Shown piece by piece: positions 51,600 to 63,400 of a DNA stretch of 64,000 bases (its first letter is position 1; each line of letters opens with the position of its first letter). The position numbers and the translations under genes are program-made. The stretch spans positions 1,945,565 through 2,009,564 of the forward strand of contig JAJEKV010000013.1 in assembly GCA_021234155.1 (NCBI GenBank). Reading direction: 5' to 3'. The notes under the pieces were generated by a model. The model was not told the DNA's origin, made no database searches, and was given only the letters and a program-made list of their open reading frames with translations. The stretch comes from Isoetes taiwanensis. Taxonomy: Eukaryota > Streptophyta > Lycopodiopsida > Isoetales > Isoetaceae.

Positions 51600-53080
51600 C
51601 TCCTATTGCTTAGCGACTCCTCTGTTTCAGCACAAACACAAACACAAACTGCATATCGAAAGCACAAATACGATTTGGATTCTGCTGTAAGTAAATGCTT
51701 TTTTCTGCCGTCAGCAAATTAAGAGAAGGAAGAACACCTTATTTGTAAATGTTGCTTGCTGCCGCTGCCGCTGCCAACAAAATGTCTCTGCCATTTCGGA
51801 GAGGAAAGGAAAGAAAACGGATAGAAGCTGAAAGCCTGAAAAAACCGAAATATTTTCCGGAAAAGAAAAAAGTCTCATGTCAAAAAAGAACTGCCATCAT
51901 GGGCTCGCCATGACACGGCACTGCTTTGTCAAAAAAGAACTGCTTGCTTCAATCCGGAATGGAGGTGGAGCTGCGTTTGCATGCGGCCACATTTATAAGA
52001 ACCTTAAGCTTCTTTGGCTTCCGAGAGCTTTTCTTGGACAAACAAAACACTTTCGGCTTTTTAGGACTTCCTTAGGCCCGATTCGGCCAACTCCTATGCT
52101 TTAACTGCAAATAGAAGACACAAATACATCATATTAAAGTCGGATGCCATTGCAAATCAAGGGAGTTAGTTCAAAAATGAGACATGCCAGAATATTTACG
52201 TTGTTGCTTGGCCACAGCCGATTAACCCCAAGAACCCTGGTAAAATGCTTCAGCCTGCTTTGCCACAGCCGAATTGCGCAAGAAACACCTATCTTTGCAC
52301 GGATTGCTGCACCGACTGGATTTAGAACCGGGGAAGATTGCAAATCGAGCAAGTTTATTCGAAAATGAAGCTTCCTTTGCTGCCAAAATGAGCTGCCTAA
52401 ACCTTATGCTTCCTTTCAGCGACCTCTGCTATTCAGATACCTGCTACTGTGGCTCTCCACCCAGAACTGTGGCTCTTCATGAAAATCTTATGCTCCTCCA
52501 TGCAATTTTCGAAGCAGTCAGATATGTTTTTTCCTGTTGCCTTGTCCTTGCAAGCATCCGAAGCAGCCAGATACATCATTGCAGGCATCCAAAGGCAGAA
52601 CTCCAATCTGTTTGCCCTTTTCTTGCACTGGCATTGATCAATGGATTTGCAACCGGCCCCAGCTTTTACCTTTGCATCTGTGCTGCGGTAGATTTTTGGT
52701 TCCCTTGCAGACCAGTGTCAAGATGCTTCTCAAATTTTCCAATTTTTAGCCATGGCCATGTCCTTTAATCCTTGTAAAAGGAGTGCTGAATTTAGGTTAG
52801 GCTCTCGTCTACCCACCCGCCACTGCATTTTCGATACCTTTGATCCAGGTCCTAGCGTTACAGCACCGTCCGAAATAATTGCTGAAACGGCTGAAGCCCT
52901 AACCCAACACCAACGTTTGCCAAAAGTTACTCTTTGCCGGATTTAATTTTCTGATGCTAAAATTTCGCTTTTTTGCCGGATTTCGATGTACACAGGCGGC
53001 CGGAAAAAGGAGGACACACCCCCCAAACACAATTTAAGTAAGTAGATAGGTTAAGAGGGAATTAACCCTGTAACATATTC
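51600..53080. other. Stretch without a supported gene
   Basis: Overlapping open frames at 52,144-52,946 on the plus strand have no motif and unusual composition. Short phrases such as GAAGCAGYCAGATA (52,510 and 52,560) repeat. Nothing is supportable. Confidence 0.4.
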
Positions 53081-53090
53081 TTAGAAGAAT

Positions 53091-54056
53091 AAGTTTGGTT
53101 CCCTTGTTGGAAGGAGATTATTTAAGGCAGAAAAGCAAGCATTAACACACATTGAAGTGAAAATAAATTACTTCGAGGCAGCAAAGCAAGCATTACAGCT
53201 ACTATTTTTTTCTTAGAAGAATAAGTTTGGTTCCCTTGTTGGAAGGAGATTATTTAAGGCAGAAAAGCAAGCATTAACACACATTGAAGTGAAAATAAAT
53301 TACTTCGAGGCAGCAAAGCAAGCATTACAGCTACTATTTTTTTTCCTTATTACAACTCGTAACTTTTTCTCTTTGCTACAAATCAAAATTTGTGGTGGAG
53401 TGGTTTTGATGGCAAAGAGCCCATGGCAGACTTATTTAGAATATTCAAACTAAATCCAAAAATATAACAGAATGGATTTTGGGGATGAATGCAGTGTAAA
53501 ACCGTCTAAGTCAAACTAAATCCAAAAATATAACAGAATGGATTTTGGTCAAACTAAATCCAAAAATATAACAGAATGGATTTTGGGGATGAATGCAACC
53601 GTCTAAGGCAGTTTTGCTCAGGCAAATGGCCTCATGGTTCCTGTCTTTTTGCTCCATCAGATTATCCAGTTGCAATAAAAAAAAATGTCTGCCCTTCATT
53701 CAGTTTTGGACAGATCCGCATTGGTTCTCTGTTGGAATACAAGGTTTGACAACTGTCAGCATTTGTGTCATTCATTGTCCCTAGAGTTTAGGTTTTGTTA
53801 TTGGACAGATCCGCATTGGTTCTTTGTTGGAATACAAGGTTTGACAACTGTCAGCATTTGTGTCATTCATTGTCCCTAGAGTTTAGGTTTTGTTATTGGA
53901 CGGTTGCCGAAGTTAGTGGAGCAACCGCAGGAAGTCTAAAGTCGGTTGCCTCCTATTCTGGTCAGTTCTAATTTTAGAACGACGATGCTGTATAAGGATG
54001 TTCTTCTTATTAATCAAAAGCAGCTTCTCTCTGGTATTGTTTTCCGCTTTATTTCA
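53091..54056 (+). repeat. 5' LTR region of the copia element, with internal duplications
   Basis: The right border is fixed by the PBS that starts at 54,057 after TTTATTTCA; the left border is uncertain because no 3' LTR survives. A 122-bp tandem duplication starts with TTAGAAGAATAAGTTTGG at 53,091 and 53,213. AAATCCAAAAATATAACAGA recurs three times at 53,453-53,575. A ~95-bp unit with TGGACAGATCCGCATTGG occurs at 53,707 and 53,802. Confidence 0.55.
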
Positions 54057-54068
54057 TGGTATCAGAGC
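54057..54068 (+). promoter_or_regulatory. Copia primer-binding site
   Basis: TGGTATCAGAGC is the perfect tRNA-iMet PBS used by plant Ty1/copia elements. Confidence 0.92.
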
Positions 54069-54084
54069 TGGTCGATTCCAGTGG

Positions 54085-55140
54085 CTGAAGAATAGCTTGA
54101 GGGTTGGCTGCGATGGAGAAGATAGAGAAATGATCTCACTCCAATGCATTCTATTGGTTTATAAAAGTTCGAGGCAAGCTGATTCCAGTGGCTGAAGAAT
54201 AGCTTGAGGGTTGGCTGCGATGGGGAAGATAGAGAAATGATCTCACTCCAATGCATTCTATTGGTTTATAAAAGTTCGAGGCAAGCTTGCAGAGAAAGGC
54301 TGAAGAACAGCTTGAGGGTTGGCTGCGATGGGGAAGATAGAGAAATTATCTCACTCCAATGCATTCTATTGGTTTATAAAAGTTCGAGGCAAGCTTGCAG
54401 AGAAAGGTCTCTGGCATATAGTCTCAGGAGATGAACCAAGGCCTGTCTTAACAAAAAGAAAGCCTATAGCACCGACAATAGCTCAGATTGTCAAAGGTTC
54501 AGCAATATCTGAAGGGAGTTTGACAATATCTGAAGGGATTGATGAAGGGTCGGAAATAGGAAAGCAAGCACTGCTCAAATGACAGCAAAAGGACTGGGAG
54601 ACAAGAAACCGAATGATGAGGTATCTTGATGACACTATGATCGCCCAAGTTGAAGTTGCAGGGAGTGCTAAGGAAGCATGGGATCAGCTGTGTCTAATAT
54701 ACAGGACCAGGACACTTTTCCCAACAAGCCAATTTGTATGCTGTGGTTATTTACCACAAAATTAAAGGACTGTGTTTCTGCAGAGGAGTATATCTCCAAG
54801 ATCAAGGCAGCAGCATTGCAGTTGAAAGGGATGGAGAAGGCTCTAGATGATGACCTGATTGTAGGTCCATTACTCCTCGGATTGCCTGCTTCCTACAACA
54901 ATGTTAAGAATGTGATTGGATCTGCAGAACAAGTGAAGATCGAATGGGCTTGTCAACAGATTCTAATGGAAGAATGCAATCAAGCTGGAGGGAAAAAGGT
55001 CTCCAATAAAGAGGGACAAGCATTTGTGACGTGAAATGAAGGGGCCGAGAATAGGAAATGCTATAACTGCAACAAGTTCGGGCACATTGCTAAAGATTGC
55101 CCCGAACTAGATAGAAGGAAAAGAAAAACGAAGGCGTCAG
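54085..55140 (+). pseudogene. Copia Gag, with triplicated start and zinc knuckle
   Basis: A ~107-bp segment around the presumptive start codon occurs three times (from 54,085, 54,192 and 54,300); each includes GGTTGGCTGCGATGG and part of the first coding residues. The third copy continues as MGKIEKLSHSNAFYWFIKVR and KLAEKGLWHIVSG, typical of copia Gag. Later frames give RYLDDTMIAQVEVAGSAKEA, ISKIKAAALQLKGMEKALDD, LLLGLPASYNNV and the CCHC knuckle CYNCNKFGHIAKDC (about 55,060-55,100). Confidence 0.85.
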
Positions 55141-55240
55141 AGAAGGAGGAGTTCAAGAAAGAAAGGCACATGCTCAGGGGCACAAAGCAGCCAAAACCAA
55201 AGAAGGTAGTGAATCTGAACATAGTTCTTCTAGTGATTCA

Positions 55241-56497
55241 ATGGTTTCTGTAAGTAGAGCCTTCTTTGGAACACAAATGGAATATAAAAGGGCCTTCAAA
55301 CTATCTCTCAAATGGGCTGGTAAGATACTTGAGTTCGTATACATGCTCCTTTCAATTTTCTATCAAATGTTTTTAGATGATGATCCCTGGACTAACAGAC
55401 AGGTTTTTGCCACAAGTTTTGTTGCCAAACTCACTCATGGAATATGGTACCTGGACTCAGGAGCCAGTGACCACATGACAGGCCAGCGAGAATTGTTTGA
55501 GAGTATTGAGTACATTCCAGGGAACTGCAAGGTGAAAATAGGAAAGGGGCTTCTTACTATCTCAGGAGAGGGCACTGTCAGCCTAAAGTTACCTACATGC
55601 ACAGTAATATTGGAGAAGGCCTTGTATGTCCCTGATCTGGAGCCAAATCTTATTTCAGTCTCAAAATTGGATGATGCCAGACTGATGGCAACCTTTGGAA
55701 ATGGCAAGTGCATTGTCAAAGACAGTCATCAAAATGTGGTGGCACAAGGTGAACGAGAGGGAGCATTGTATAAACTGAGTTGGTGCAGCGGGCAGTGCAC
55801 TGTGCTAAGTGCCACTACAACCGAAATAAATCAAGTTTGGCACGAGCGGTTGGGACACGCCAACTTTCAGTTCCTGAAAAGAATGAGGGAGCAAAACTAT
55901 GTTTATGGACTTCCCAAACTAAAGCCGCCCCCGGGATTGTGTGAAGGATGTGCTCTAGGGAAGCTGAGCAGAAAGGCTTACAAAAAGCAACAGAGCACAC
56001 ATGCTGCATTACCTCTAGATATGGTGCACATGGACATTTGGGGTGCAGCAAGAGTAACCTCTTTGGGAGGTTCCAAATACTTCTTGTTGGTGATTGACGA
56101 CTGTACCAGAAAGAATTGGATCTTTTTCCTTGCACGCAAATCAGAAGCTTTTGAGTACTTCAAACAATGGAAGAATGCAGTTGAAAACTTCAAAGGCCAG
56201 AAAGTCAAGGCTATTCGAACATACCAAGGGGGTGAGTTCCTTAGCAACGAGTTCATAGAATATTTGCAAGATTGTGGAATCAGGCATGAGACCTCTATTG
56301 CACATGAACATCTGCAAAATGGGGTTGTAGAGCGTAAGAACCGAACTGTTCTTGAGTGTGCAAGGGTGCTGATCCTATCAAAAGGCATAGATTTTTGGTT
56401 TTGGGCAGAAGCTGCCCACACAACAGTGTATATCATAAATAGGGTACCAACCAAGGCTCTGGATGGTTGCGTACTAGAAGAAGCATGGACGTACTAG
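55241..56497 (+). CDS. Copia protease and integrase
   Basis: The open frame (418 codons) has the retropepsin active site WYLDSGASDHMT at about residues 69-80, the GAG-pre-integrase motif WHERLGHANFQFLKRM with CEGCALGKLSRKAY, and the integrase core: DMVHMDIWG (first Asp), AIRTYQGGEFLSNEF and LQNGVVERKNRTVLECARVL (Glu). In the second motif the usual RSDxGGE is RTYQGGE, so the second catalytic Asp is lost. Translation ends at a frameshift caused by an exact 20-bp tandem duplication (56,471-56,510). Confidence 0.92.
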   Translation: MVSVSRAFFGTQMEYKRAFKLSLKWAGKILEFVYMLLSIFYQMFLDDDPWTNRQVFATSFVAKLTHGIWYLDSGASDHMTGQRELFESIEYIPGNCKVKIGKGLLTISGEGTVSLKLPTCTVILEKALYVPDLEPNLISVSKLDDARLMATFGNGKCIVKDSHQNVVAQGEREGALYKLSWCSGQCTVLSATTTEINQVWHERLGHANFQFLKRMREQNYVYGLPKLKPPPGLCEGCALGKLSRKAYKKQQSTHAALPLDMVHMDIWGAARVTSLGGSKYFLLVIDDCTRKNWIFFLARKSEAFEYFKQWKNAVENFKGQKVKAIRTYQGGEFLSNEFIEYLQDCGIRHETSIAHEHLQNGVVERKNRTVLECARVLILSKGIDFWFWAEAAHTTVYIINRVPTKALDGCVLEEAWTY

Positions 56498-56510
56498 AAG
56501 AAGCATGGAC
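56471..56510. repeat. Exact 20-bp tandem duplication in copia integrase
   Basis: GTACTAGAAGAAGCATGGAC occurs at 56,471-56,490 and again at 56,491-56,510. It adds 20 bp and so shifts the reading frame. Confidence 0.95.
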
Positions 56511-56525
56511 GGGTAAAGGCCAAGC

Positions 56526-57365
56526 GTGGAAGGATTTAAGATCTTTGGTTGCAAGGCCTACGCACATTTATCAAAGGCTGAAAGACGTGCAGGTAAATTC
56601 TCTCCCATGGCTGTTGCATGTATGTTCGTCGGGTACAGTAAAACCATGAAGGGTTATAGACTGTCATTTGTCCCAGCCACAAGAAAAATTATAACACGCA
56701 GGAGTGTCATCTTTGATGAAGAAGACTATAGCCTGGAAAAAAGAGACGGAAAATCACCCGCAGGTGATCCAATATTATCTGTACCAGATGATGGTGATTA
56801 TCTGGACACTGCCAGTGAATCCGAATCAGACCTAGACCAAGGTCAAGACAATATGCCATGTGAAGAATTTGAGATACCCTCTGAACCAAAGTCTGGTGAA
56901 GATGATAGTGGCGCAGAAAATCAGGAAGTGCAACATTTGAGACGGTCATCTCGAGCCAGCAAGCCCACCGCAAAGTTGATGGAGTATTTACAGAGCAAAC
57001 AACCAAAGGGGTCTGCTTACATTGCTCTGCATAGCAGTGCCTCTATCGCAGAACCTGTCAGCTTTCAACAAGCCATGCACAGTCCACAACAGCATCTCTG
57101 GAAGAAGGCTATGGATGAAGAGTACGCCTCTCTCTTGGAGAACAATACTTGGGAGCTCTGCCAACTTCCACCAAGGCGCACGGCCATTTCTAGTAAGTGG
57201 ATTTTCAAGCTTAAATATGATGAGCATAATTGTATCTCAAAATACAAGGCTCGGTTAGTAGCCCGGGGTTGCTCTCAAAAGGCCGGAGTTGATTTTCAAG
57301 AGACGTATGCTCCTGTGGCCCGAGTCTCCTCTATCCGAGCTGTACTGGCCTTGGCAGCTGCATGA
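56526..57365 (+). CDS. Copia integrase C-terminus and start of reverse transcriptase
   Basis: It continues the polyprotein after the duplication: FKIFGCKAYAHLSKAERR and FVGYSKTMKGYRL (integrase C-terminal region), an acidic spacer with EDDSGAENQEVQHLRRSSR, then RVT_2 motifs WKKAMDEEYASLLENNTWEL, KWIFKLKYDEHNCISKYKAR and LVARGCSQKAGVDFQETYAP. A frameshift after VRAVLALAA-type sequence (SIRAVLALAAA) ends it. Confidence 0.92.
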   Translation: MEGFKIFGCKAYAHLSKAERRAGKFSPMAVACMFVGYSKTMKGYRLSFVPATRKIITRRSVIFDEEDYSLEKRDGKSPAGDPILSVPDDGDYLDTASESESDLDQGQDNMPCEEFEIPSEPKSGEDDSGAENQEVQHLRRSSRASKPTAKLMEYLQSKQPKGSAYIALHSSASIAEPVSFQQAMHSPQQHLWKKAMDEEYASLLENNTWELCQLPPRRTAISSKWIFKLKYDEHNCISKYKARLVARGCSQKAGVDFQETYAPVARVSSIRAVLALAAA

Positions 57366-58020
57366 ACCTGGAAATTCAACAGATGGATGTTAAATCCGCT
57401 TCCTGCACGGCAAACTAGATGAGGAGGTTTATATACTTAAGGCAGCCAGAAGTGTATGTTTCTCCTGGATCTGAAGCACAGGTTTGCAAACTTAAGAAAG
57501 CCATATATGGCTTGAAGCAATCCCCGCGCCTTTGATATAAGACCATACATGCATTTTTCACCAGTCAGGGATTCACACGAAGCCAGGCAGATTGGAATGT
57601 GTATACAAAGCATCTGGGTTCATTTGTCATCTATGTCATACTTTATGTCGATGACTTGATTCTAGCATCTAACTCTTCGATGCTGATGAGCCAAACTAAA
57701 GCCTCTCTGGCAGCACGGTTCCACATGACAGACTTGGGTGCCCTCAAGTATTTCCTTGGGATACAGGTGGTCTGTGATCCCATGCTCAAAACTGTTACCA
57801 TACATCAAGCAAAGGCCATTGACTCTCTTCTGCAGAAATGCACCATGATACACGCACGAGAGGTAAGCACTCCCTCTGTTTCTTCAAATTTGTGTCTTGT
57901 TGCTAGTTCTCCAGGAGCAGAAACCCAGCCATACATGTTTGGCTTGTCCTACAGAAGTGTGGTAGGCTCTTTGATGCATCTTATGGTGTGCACAAGGGCT
58001 GAATATAAGTTACAATCCTA
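57366..58020 (+). pseudogene. Copia reverse transcriptase, distal part
   Basis: In shifting frames: EIQQMDVKSA, EVYI, KLKKAIYGLKQSPR, FTRSQADWNVYTKHLGSFVI and the catalytic YVDD in VILYVDDLILASNSS (about 57,630-57,670), then MTDLGALKYFLGIQV and VVGSLMHLMVCTR. Sequence after 58,020 is unrelated. Confidence 0.9.
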
Positions 58021-58029
58021 GCATTTAGT

Positions 58030-60030
58030 TTGCAAAGACAGTAACAATCGCTTAAGGACATCTTGATCTTCTTGCCAAGAAAGAACAAAGCTGGATCTTT
58101 ACGTAATATAGGAAAGAAATACAAAACACAGAGATTTACCTTTTAGAGAGTAAAATTTTTCTTTGCAAAGCACCTTCTGGGTCTCAGTTTTCAGGTGTAT
58201 TCCATCTCTGTGTGGTGTGGTTTTGCACCTTAAAAGCAGACGCCCTTGTTCTTCTGGACCAGTCTAAATCCCAATTACAACTCCGCTGAATGGATCTGAA
58301 ATCTGCTACTCCATCGTGGACTGTAGTCCGTTATGCTAATCACAAAAACTGTGCTTTGGCATCGTTCTTCAGTTCATAAGTATTAACCATCGCTGAGGCA
58401 ACGTCAGTTTGAAGTAATCGTTCTTCGGCTTTCATGTAGCAACAGAGTTTCCCTCCCTTTTGTTTGTTCGTCTGCAATATGTGGGCTGCAATAAATTATG
58501 TGGGCAATTTGCTTAAAGAATTTTGTTCAAGGATGTACTATGGTTAGTAAGTGCCGGTTTGTGTTTTCCCTGTCGGATAATCCCCGAAATTCAACAATTT
58601 ATGTGCGGAACTAGTTCCACCACTCAGCCACGCTGGACGGTGAACTGGTAATTTAAAACGGAAAAAATGGCTCTACCCTGGAGTTTCCCCAATGCTGAAA
58701 ACATGACCGACCATCATAAATGACCTTTCATAAAGAAGTAGTCGCATGATGGGTCCCCCGAATGGAGTTAACATTCTCCGTGTTGTATATATCTATAAGT
58801 GTCAACGTTTCTGAAATCAAGTGGGTTCCAGCTAAACTTCTTCACTAAATGGTTAAAGGCAGATTTTGCACAAAAGTTCGGAAAAAGAATCAACTTAAGT
58901 ATTCTACAAATAGGTATAATAAAAGGCTTAGTGCCAAATCCCAATGCTGTATGAGTTTTGGGGGAAGAAACGTGGAGTTTTAATGAAATAGTTCCAACTT
59001 CACTCTTTTGAGTAAGTTTTTGCAATGCCTTGCAATCAATATTTGTTTATTGCTTGTAAAGCTCTATCAAATATGAATATCTTGACCAGTGCAACATGCA
59101 GATCATCTAGCATGGTATTTTGCTCCGGTATTGCATCCTCCTAATCCCCATGAACATTTGTCAATCAAGTTCCATAGGCCAAACAATGTTGCAAATAAAT
59201 TAACCAACTCTTTTCTTTTTTACAGAGAAGTCTATCACCAATATTTGTTCCCAACAAAAGAGAAGTCTATCACCAATATTTGTTCCCAACAAAAAGGTGT
59301 TAGATGCCTGCTTCATTATCTAAGCACAAGCACCACCACTCCTCTATAACAGTAGGTGATGCTTTAGACTCGATTAGTGGCAAAGCTCAAATTTTGGCAC
59401 ATGACAACTCCCAACACTTCAAACAAGCATTTGAATGAGGTTGTAGACTTGATTATTGGCAAAGCTCAAATTTTGGCACATGACAACTCCCAACATTTCA
59501 AACAAGCATTTGAATGAGGTTATTTATTATATTAACTATGTGTACACATTTCAAACAAGCATCTGAATGAGGTTGTTATTTATTATGTTGACTGTGTACT
59601 ATACTGCTTGTTTTAGTGCTTGTTTATGGCAGGAGTGGTAAGTTGATAATGTGTGCATTGCAGATTGGGCATTCACACCACAACATTTGATTTGAAAATA
59701 ATGGTGCTCTTAAGTTGCACATTCACACCACAACATTTGATTTGAAAGTAATTGTGCTCTCAAATACTCATATGCGAATTTCTCATGTCCCCTATTAAAC
59801 TTTATTAGATGGGAAAAGCTAACGAAGCAGAAATACAACGCCTCTTGAGAGAGGACCTTGAAAGGAAGGTAAATAGGCTAACAAACCCGCAGAACGAGAC
59901 AGAGATGAAAAGAGCTCTGAATATTTTCTTAACTTTTCATTCTTATAGATGGTTATATACTATGTGTTTATTCATGACATCTGTAGGGAACCATGGGTGA
60001 AGCAGAGCCTCGGCAGCTGTTATTGGTTGA
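58030..60030. other. Stretch of small tandem duplications without a supported gene
   Basis: Duplications seen: a 38-bp unit GAGAAGTCTATCACCAATAT (59,226 and 59,264); a ~81-bp unit GGCAAAGCTCAAATTTTGGC (59,380 and 59,457) with a partial third copy; and a ~55-bp unit CATTCACACCACAACATTTG (59,671 and 59,729). An ORF at 59,809-60,000 begins MGKANEAEIQRLLREDLERK between a TTATTAG and an AAG|GTAAAT splice-like site; it could be an isolated exon, but I cannot identify it. Confidence 0.5.
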
Positions 60031-60033
60031 TGA

Positions 60034-60449
60034 TGTTGTGAGTTAGCACCTCTAGTGATAACCAACACACCAAAAGGGCAGATCCTTCAAGGAAATCGTT
60101 ATCCAATGGGCCCCAACCTTTACAGGCTTTATCCCATACCCCATAGACCATATCAATTCCTCCCCTTCCTCGATATGCTTGCCCTCAAGCATGTGGAATA
60201 CACCAATGTTGGCATGAAGAATTGAATAGACCATATCAATTCCTCCCCTTCCTCGAGGTGCTTGCCTTCAAGCATGTGGAATACACCAATGTTGCCACGA
60301 AGAATTGAACCTTGGCTCTGATACCAAATGTTACGCACTAGCACTTTAGTGATAGCCAACACATCAAAAGGGCGGATCCTTCAAGGAAATCGTTATCCAA
60401 TGGGCCCCAACCTTTCCAGGCTTTATCCCATACCCCATAGACCATATGA
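60034..60449 (-). mobile_element. TRIM (miniature LTR retrotransposon)
   Basis: Two direct repeats of about 120 bp (60,034-60,153 and 60,329-60,449; TGTT...GTTAGCAC or TGTTACGCACTAGCAC through CCCCATAGACCATAT) flank a ~175-bp interior. On the minus strand, directly after the right repeat, TTTGGTATCAGAGCCAAGG contains a perfect tRNA-iMet PBS. Directly before the left repeat GAGGAAGGGGAGGAATT is a PPT. The interior is an 83-bp tandem duplication (60,145 and 60,228) without coding capacity. Size, PBS and PPT define a terminal-repeat retrotransposon in miniature. I could not find a clear target duplication. Confidence 0.82.
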
Positions 60450-63400
60450 ACCTTGTTGCCTCACGTGGTCTCAATGGACACTACCTAGTGGACGTTAAAC
60501 TATTTATCCGCCAAGCCGCAGACGAAATCTTTAGTCTTCCTTTCTTATATTGATAATTTACTTTCTTTGCTTTTTTTACTTGATCGGTACTGTTTTTTTG
60601 CATGAATTTGGGAAATACATGTTCCAAATAATTCTATGAACTCATAACTATCTAAATTGGATGATTAAGATATAATCTGAAATTAATGAGCCATGTTTAT
60701 CCAATGTAGGCTCATCATCACTATATGAGGTTTTGAAATATTCATAACCATCTTCTGTTTGGATGGTAGATCTCTGCTTGCTGTAGATTTTGATGGCCGA
60801 GGTTCTTTAAAAGCTAAGAGTAACAATCAGAAAGTAGAGATTCTGTGTTTTTAGGTTTATTTCTTCTAGGTTTGAAATAATGTCCTATTAGTACTGTCCT
60901 AGAACATGGCGATATTCCCCATCAACAAATAGGGCGACATTCCCCTATTGGCGCAGAAGCTTCCGGTGCATATACACAGGCTCTTTCCCTGGTTGCTCTA
61001 AAGCAATGATAGCAGAGGATACAAATTGCAGGAGTTGTTGGCATTCAAGGAAACTGCAATTGAGCCTTGACAACCACTAGTTCGTATGAATATGTTAGGG
61101 CTTGTTAGGGGAGGAAAGTGTTTTCCTTTCATCTACCACATGCATGCCATTCTTTTATGCATGCATGAGTGCCACCTTTGAATTGCATGTACATGCGTTA
61201 TCTTTTTGTTGCTTGCAATTAAATTGCTTAATTCTTTTTGCATATTTAGAAATAGTTAGCCCCTTGCCTATCCAAAAGTATGGCAAAAGAATAAATTGTG
61301 GATGTTGGGGTTGTACACCATTGAATAAGAGCAAGATCAATCTTGAGCATCCACCTTTTGGATGTGGTCGGATTGCTAAATGTTGGTTTTCTTTTATGCA
61401 TTTTAAACCATTGGGGTACCTTCGCACCAACGTTAAGTTAGGATTGGGTTAAGGTTTTAACAGTTCTTAATTTCACACTGCAAGTTAGGTTACAGTTTCG
61501 CTAAGTTACATATTTAGTATTCTGCTAATTTTCTTAACCTAAAAGCTCTAACCCAAAGCATCTTCAACAACTTTAAATTAAATTAACAAATTTAAGGCAA
61601 ACATAACCCAAGAATGAAAATCAACTGAACGTTAAAGTGACCTCCGGAGGTCACTTTAACGATGGTTAGCATGGTATCCATAGTTTTCGAGCTGGTTGCA
61701 GAGGTCGAAGAGATGTCGAAGCAAAGATGGTGCCGACGGAGTTGGCCAAATTTGACCCAAGGTCGCTTGGGTCAAAAGATAAAATATTTTTCTGCCTCTT
61801 TTAAATCTATCATAGGGCATAGATGCCAAGGATATTAGAACAGAGTTTTTTCACAAAATCTCTGCCTCGGAATCCTCTTCTGACTTCCAACGCTCCCTGT
61901 AGAAGAGCCATATGTGCAGAGGTAAGCATTTCTTATTTTTTAAGACTTTCTACCTGTTCATAAAACAAGATAATATGCAAAATACTTGTGAGTTTCACTT
62001 TAAGCTCCCTGGCTTGTATCAGGATTGTTTTGTGAGAGCTTATTTTGACTGCATAAGTCACAAATCACAGATGCAATATAAAGGCCTTTTAACTTCTACT
62101 TATGAGTTAACAGAAAAATGGAATCCACGTATGGTTCTGCCTGAATTCTGTGTTTAAGCAAATAGTTGTATCTATTAGCTGTTTTGGTAGACCATGTCTG
62201 TATTCTTGGGGCCATACAAGCATACGTAAAATGCCACTTGATATGCATTAATGTTGAGCTCTCTTTATCTGCATGTATGTTCAAAGTGGAAGAAATTAAA
62301 AGCGAATATTTTAAAATGCCTTCATAATTTAAGCTCTTCACTTTTAACAATAGGTTTGCCTGCAAAAGGTAAGGTGCATGTCAAGCAGATTTTACAGCAT
62401 TTGGAAACGACATGGTTTAGGTTCGCATTGTTTTAAGTCATGACATTTTAAAGTTAGGTTGAGGAAACTAAAGACCAATTAGATAGATAGGCTTCTCATT
62501 CATCTCAACAGATTTTCTACAGTGGTGGATAGTGGGTAGCCGCACACATACAAACTATCCACAAAGAAAAACAAAGGGAATGACCAATTATACAACTTGG
62601 ACCCCAGAAAATACAATGCAATAGATGTTCGATTTGTGTATCTCTCGAAAGCTTATCACCATGATTAAACCCCCCTTTAGGTTTTCGAGGAAAAACCCTC
62701 TTGATAACCCTTCGGCAAGGGGCTTGGACAAACGTAAGGCTAAGAAATCACTCCCAAATGACCCACGAATGGAGAAGTCAAAGCTGCTGCCGCTTACCAA
62801 CATGTACCTGCACATCATTAGCACTAGACCAATTGTGAAAAAACAAACCTCCCCAAGTGGAGGGGCTGATCACGCATATCACACGACAAAAAGAAAATCT
62901 CTTCAAATAGAGGGGCTGATCACGCGTGCCAAACAACCAATACATTAAGCAATTAAGAGGAAAAGGGTGGGTTTCAAAAAATAGCCTGCTGAGAGAGACG
63001 AGGAAGTGCCGATTAGATATTGATGAAAAACCTCGCCTAAAATAGAGATCTCCCAACCAGAGAAAGCATGCAATGCATGCATGCGAGACATGCATGCTCG
63101 CCCCCTCTAGAATCTCGATCCGATGGCTCAAATCGATGGGATTAATATAATGCATAAGCTTAAAACTCATTTTTAAGCTTGAAATCCTTTTCTAACTAAT
63201 TTGAAATACTTCTAGTCTTAGGGTTGAATTGAATGGTTGAGATGTTGGCAAACTGAGTAAAATTATTTAAAAGCAATTTAAATTAAAACGGAAAAAGGAT
63301 GTGTGTTGTTGATACTCTGGAATAAACAATGCTAAAAAGTCATATGATTGATCTGTAGGATTATCACTTGGACGGTCTTAAAGTCCTGATAGGCTTAAAT

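Larger units (their letters stand above)
54057..58020 (+). mobile_element. Ty1/copia retrotransposon, truncated inside RNase H
   Basis: Protease, integrase, then RT on the plus strand is the copia gene order. The element is read from its PBS through gag, protease, GAG-pre-integrase, integrase and RT. It breaks off shortly after VVGSLMHLMVCTR, where RNase H normally starts, so RNase H, PPT and 3' LTR are missing. Frameshifts at about 54,590, 55,030, 56,490 and 57,365 make it non-functional. Confidence 0.93.

Noticed and set aside
52274-52768. 164-codon plus-strand frame with overlapping frames
   Set aside because: Composition is irregular and Cys/Phe-rich, three frames are open in the same place, and no motif or splice context supports coding.
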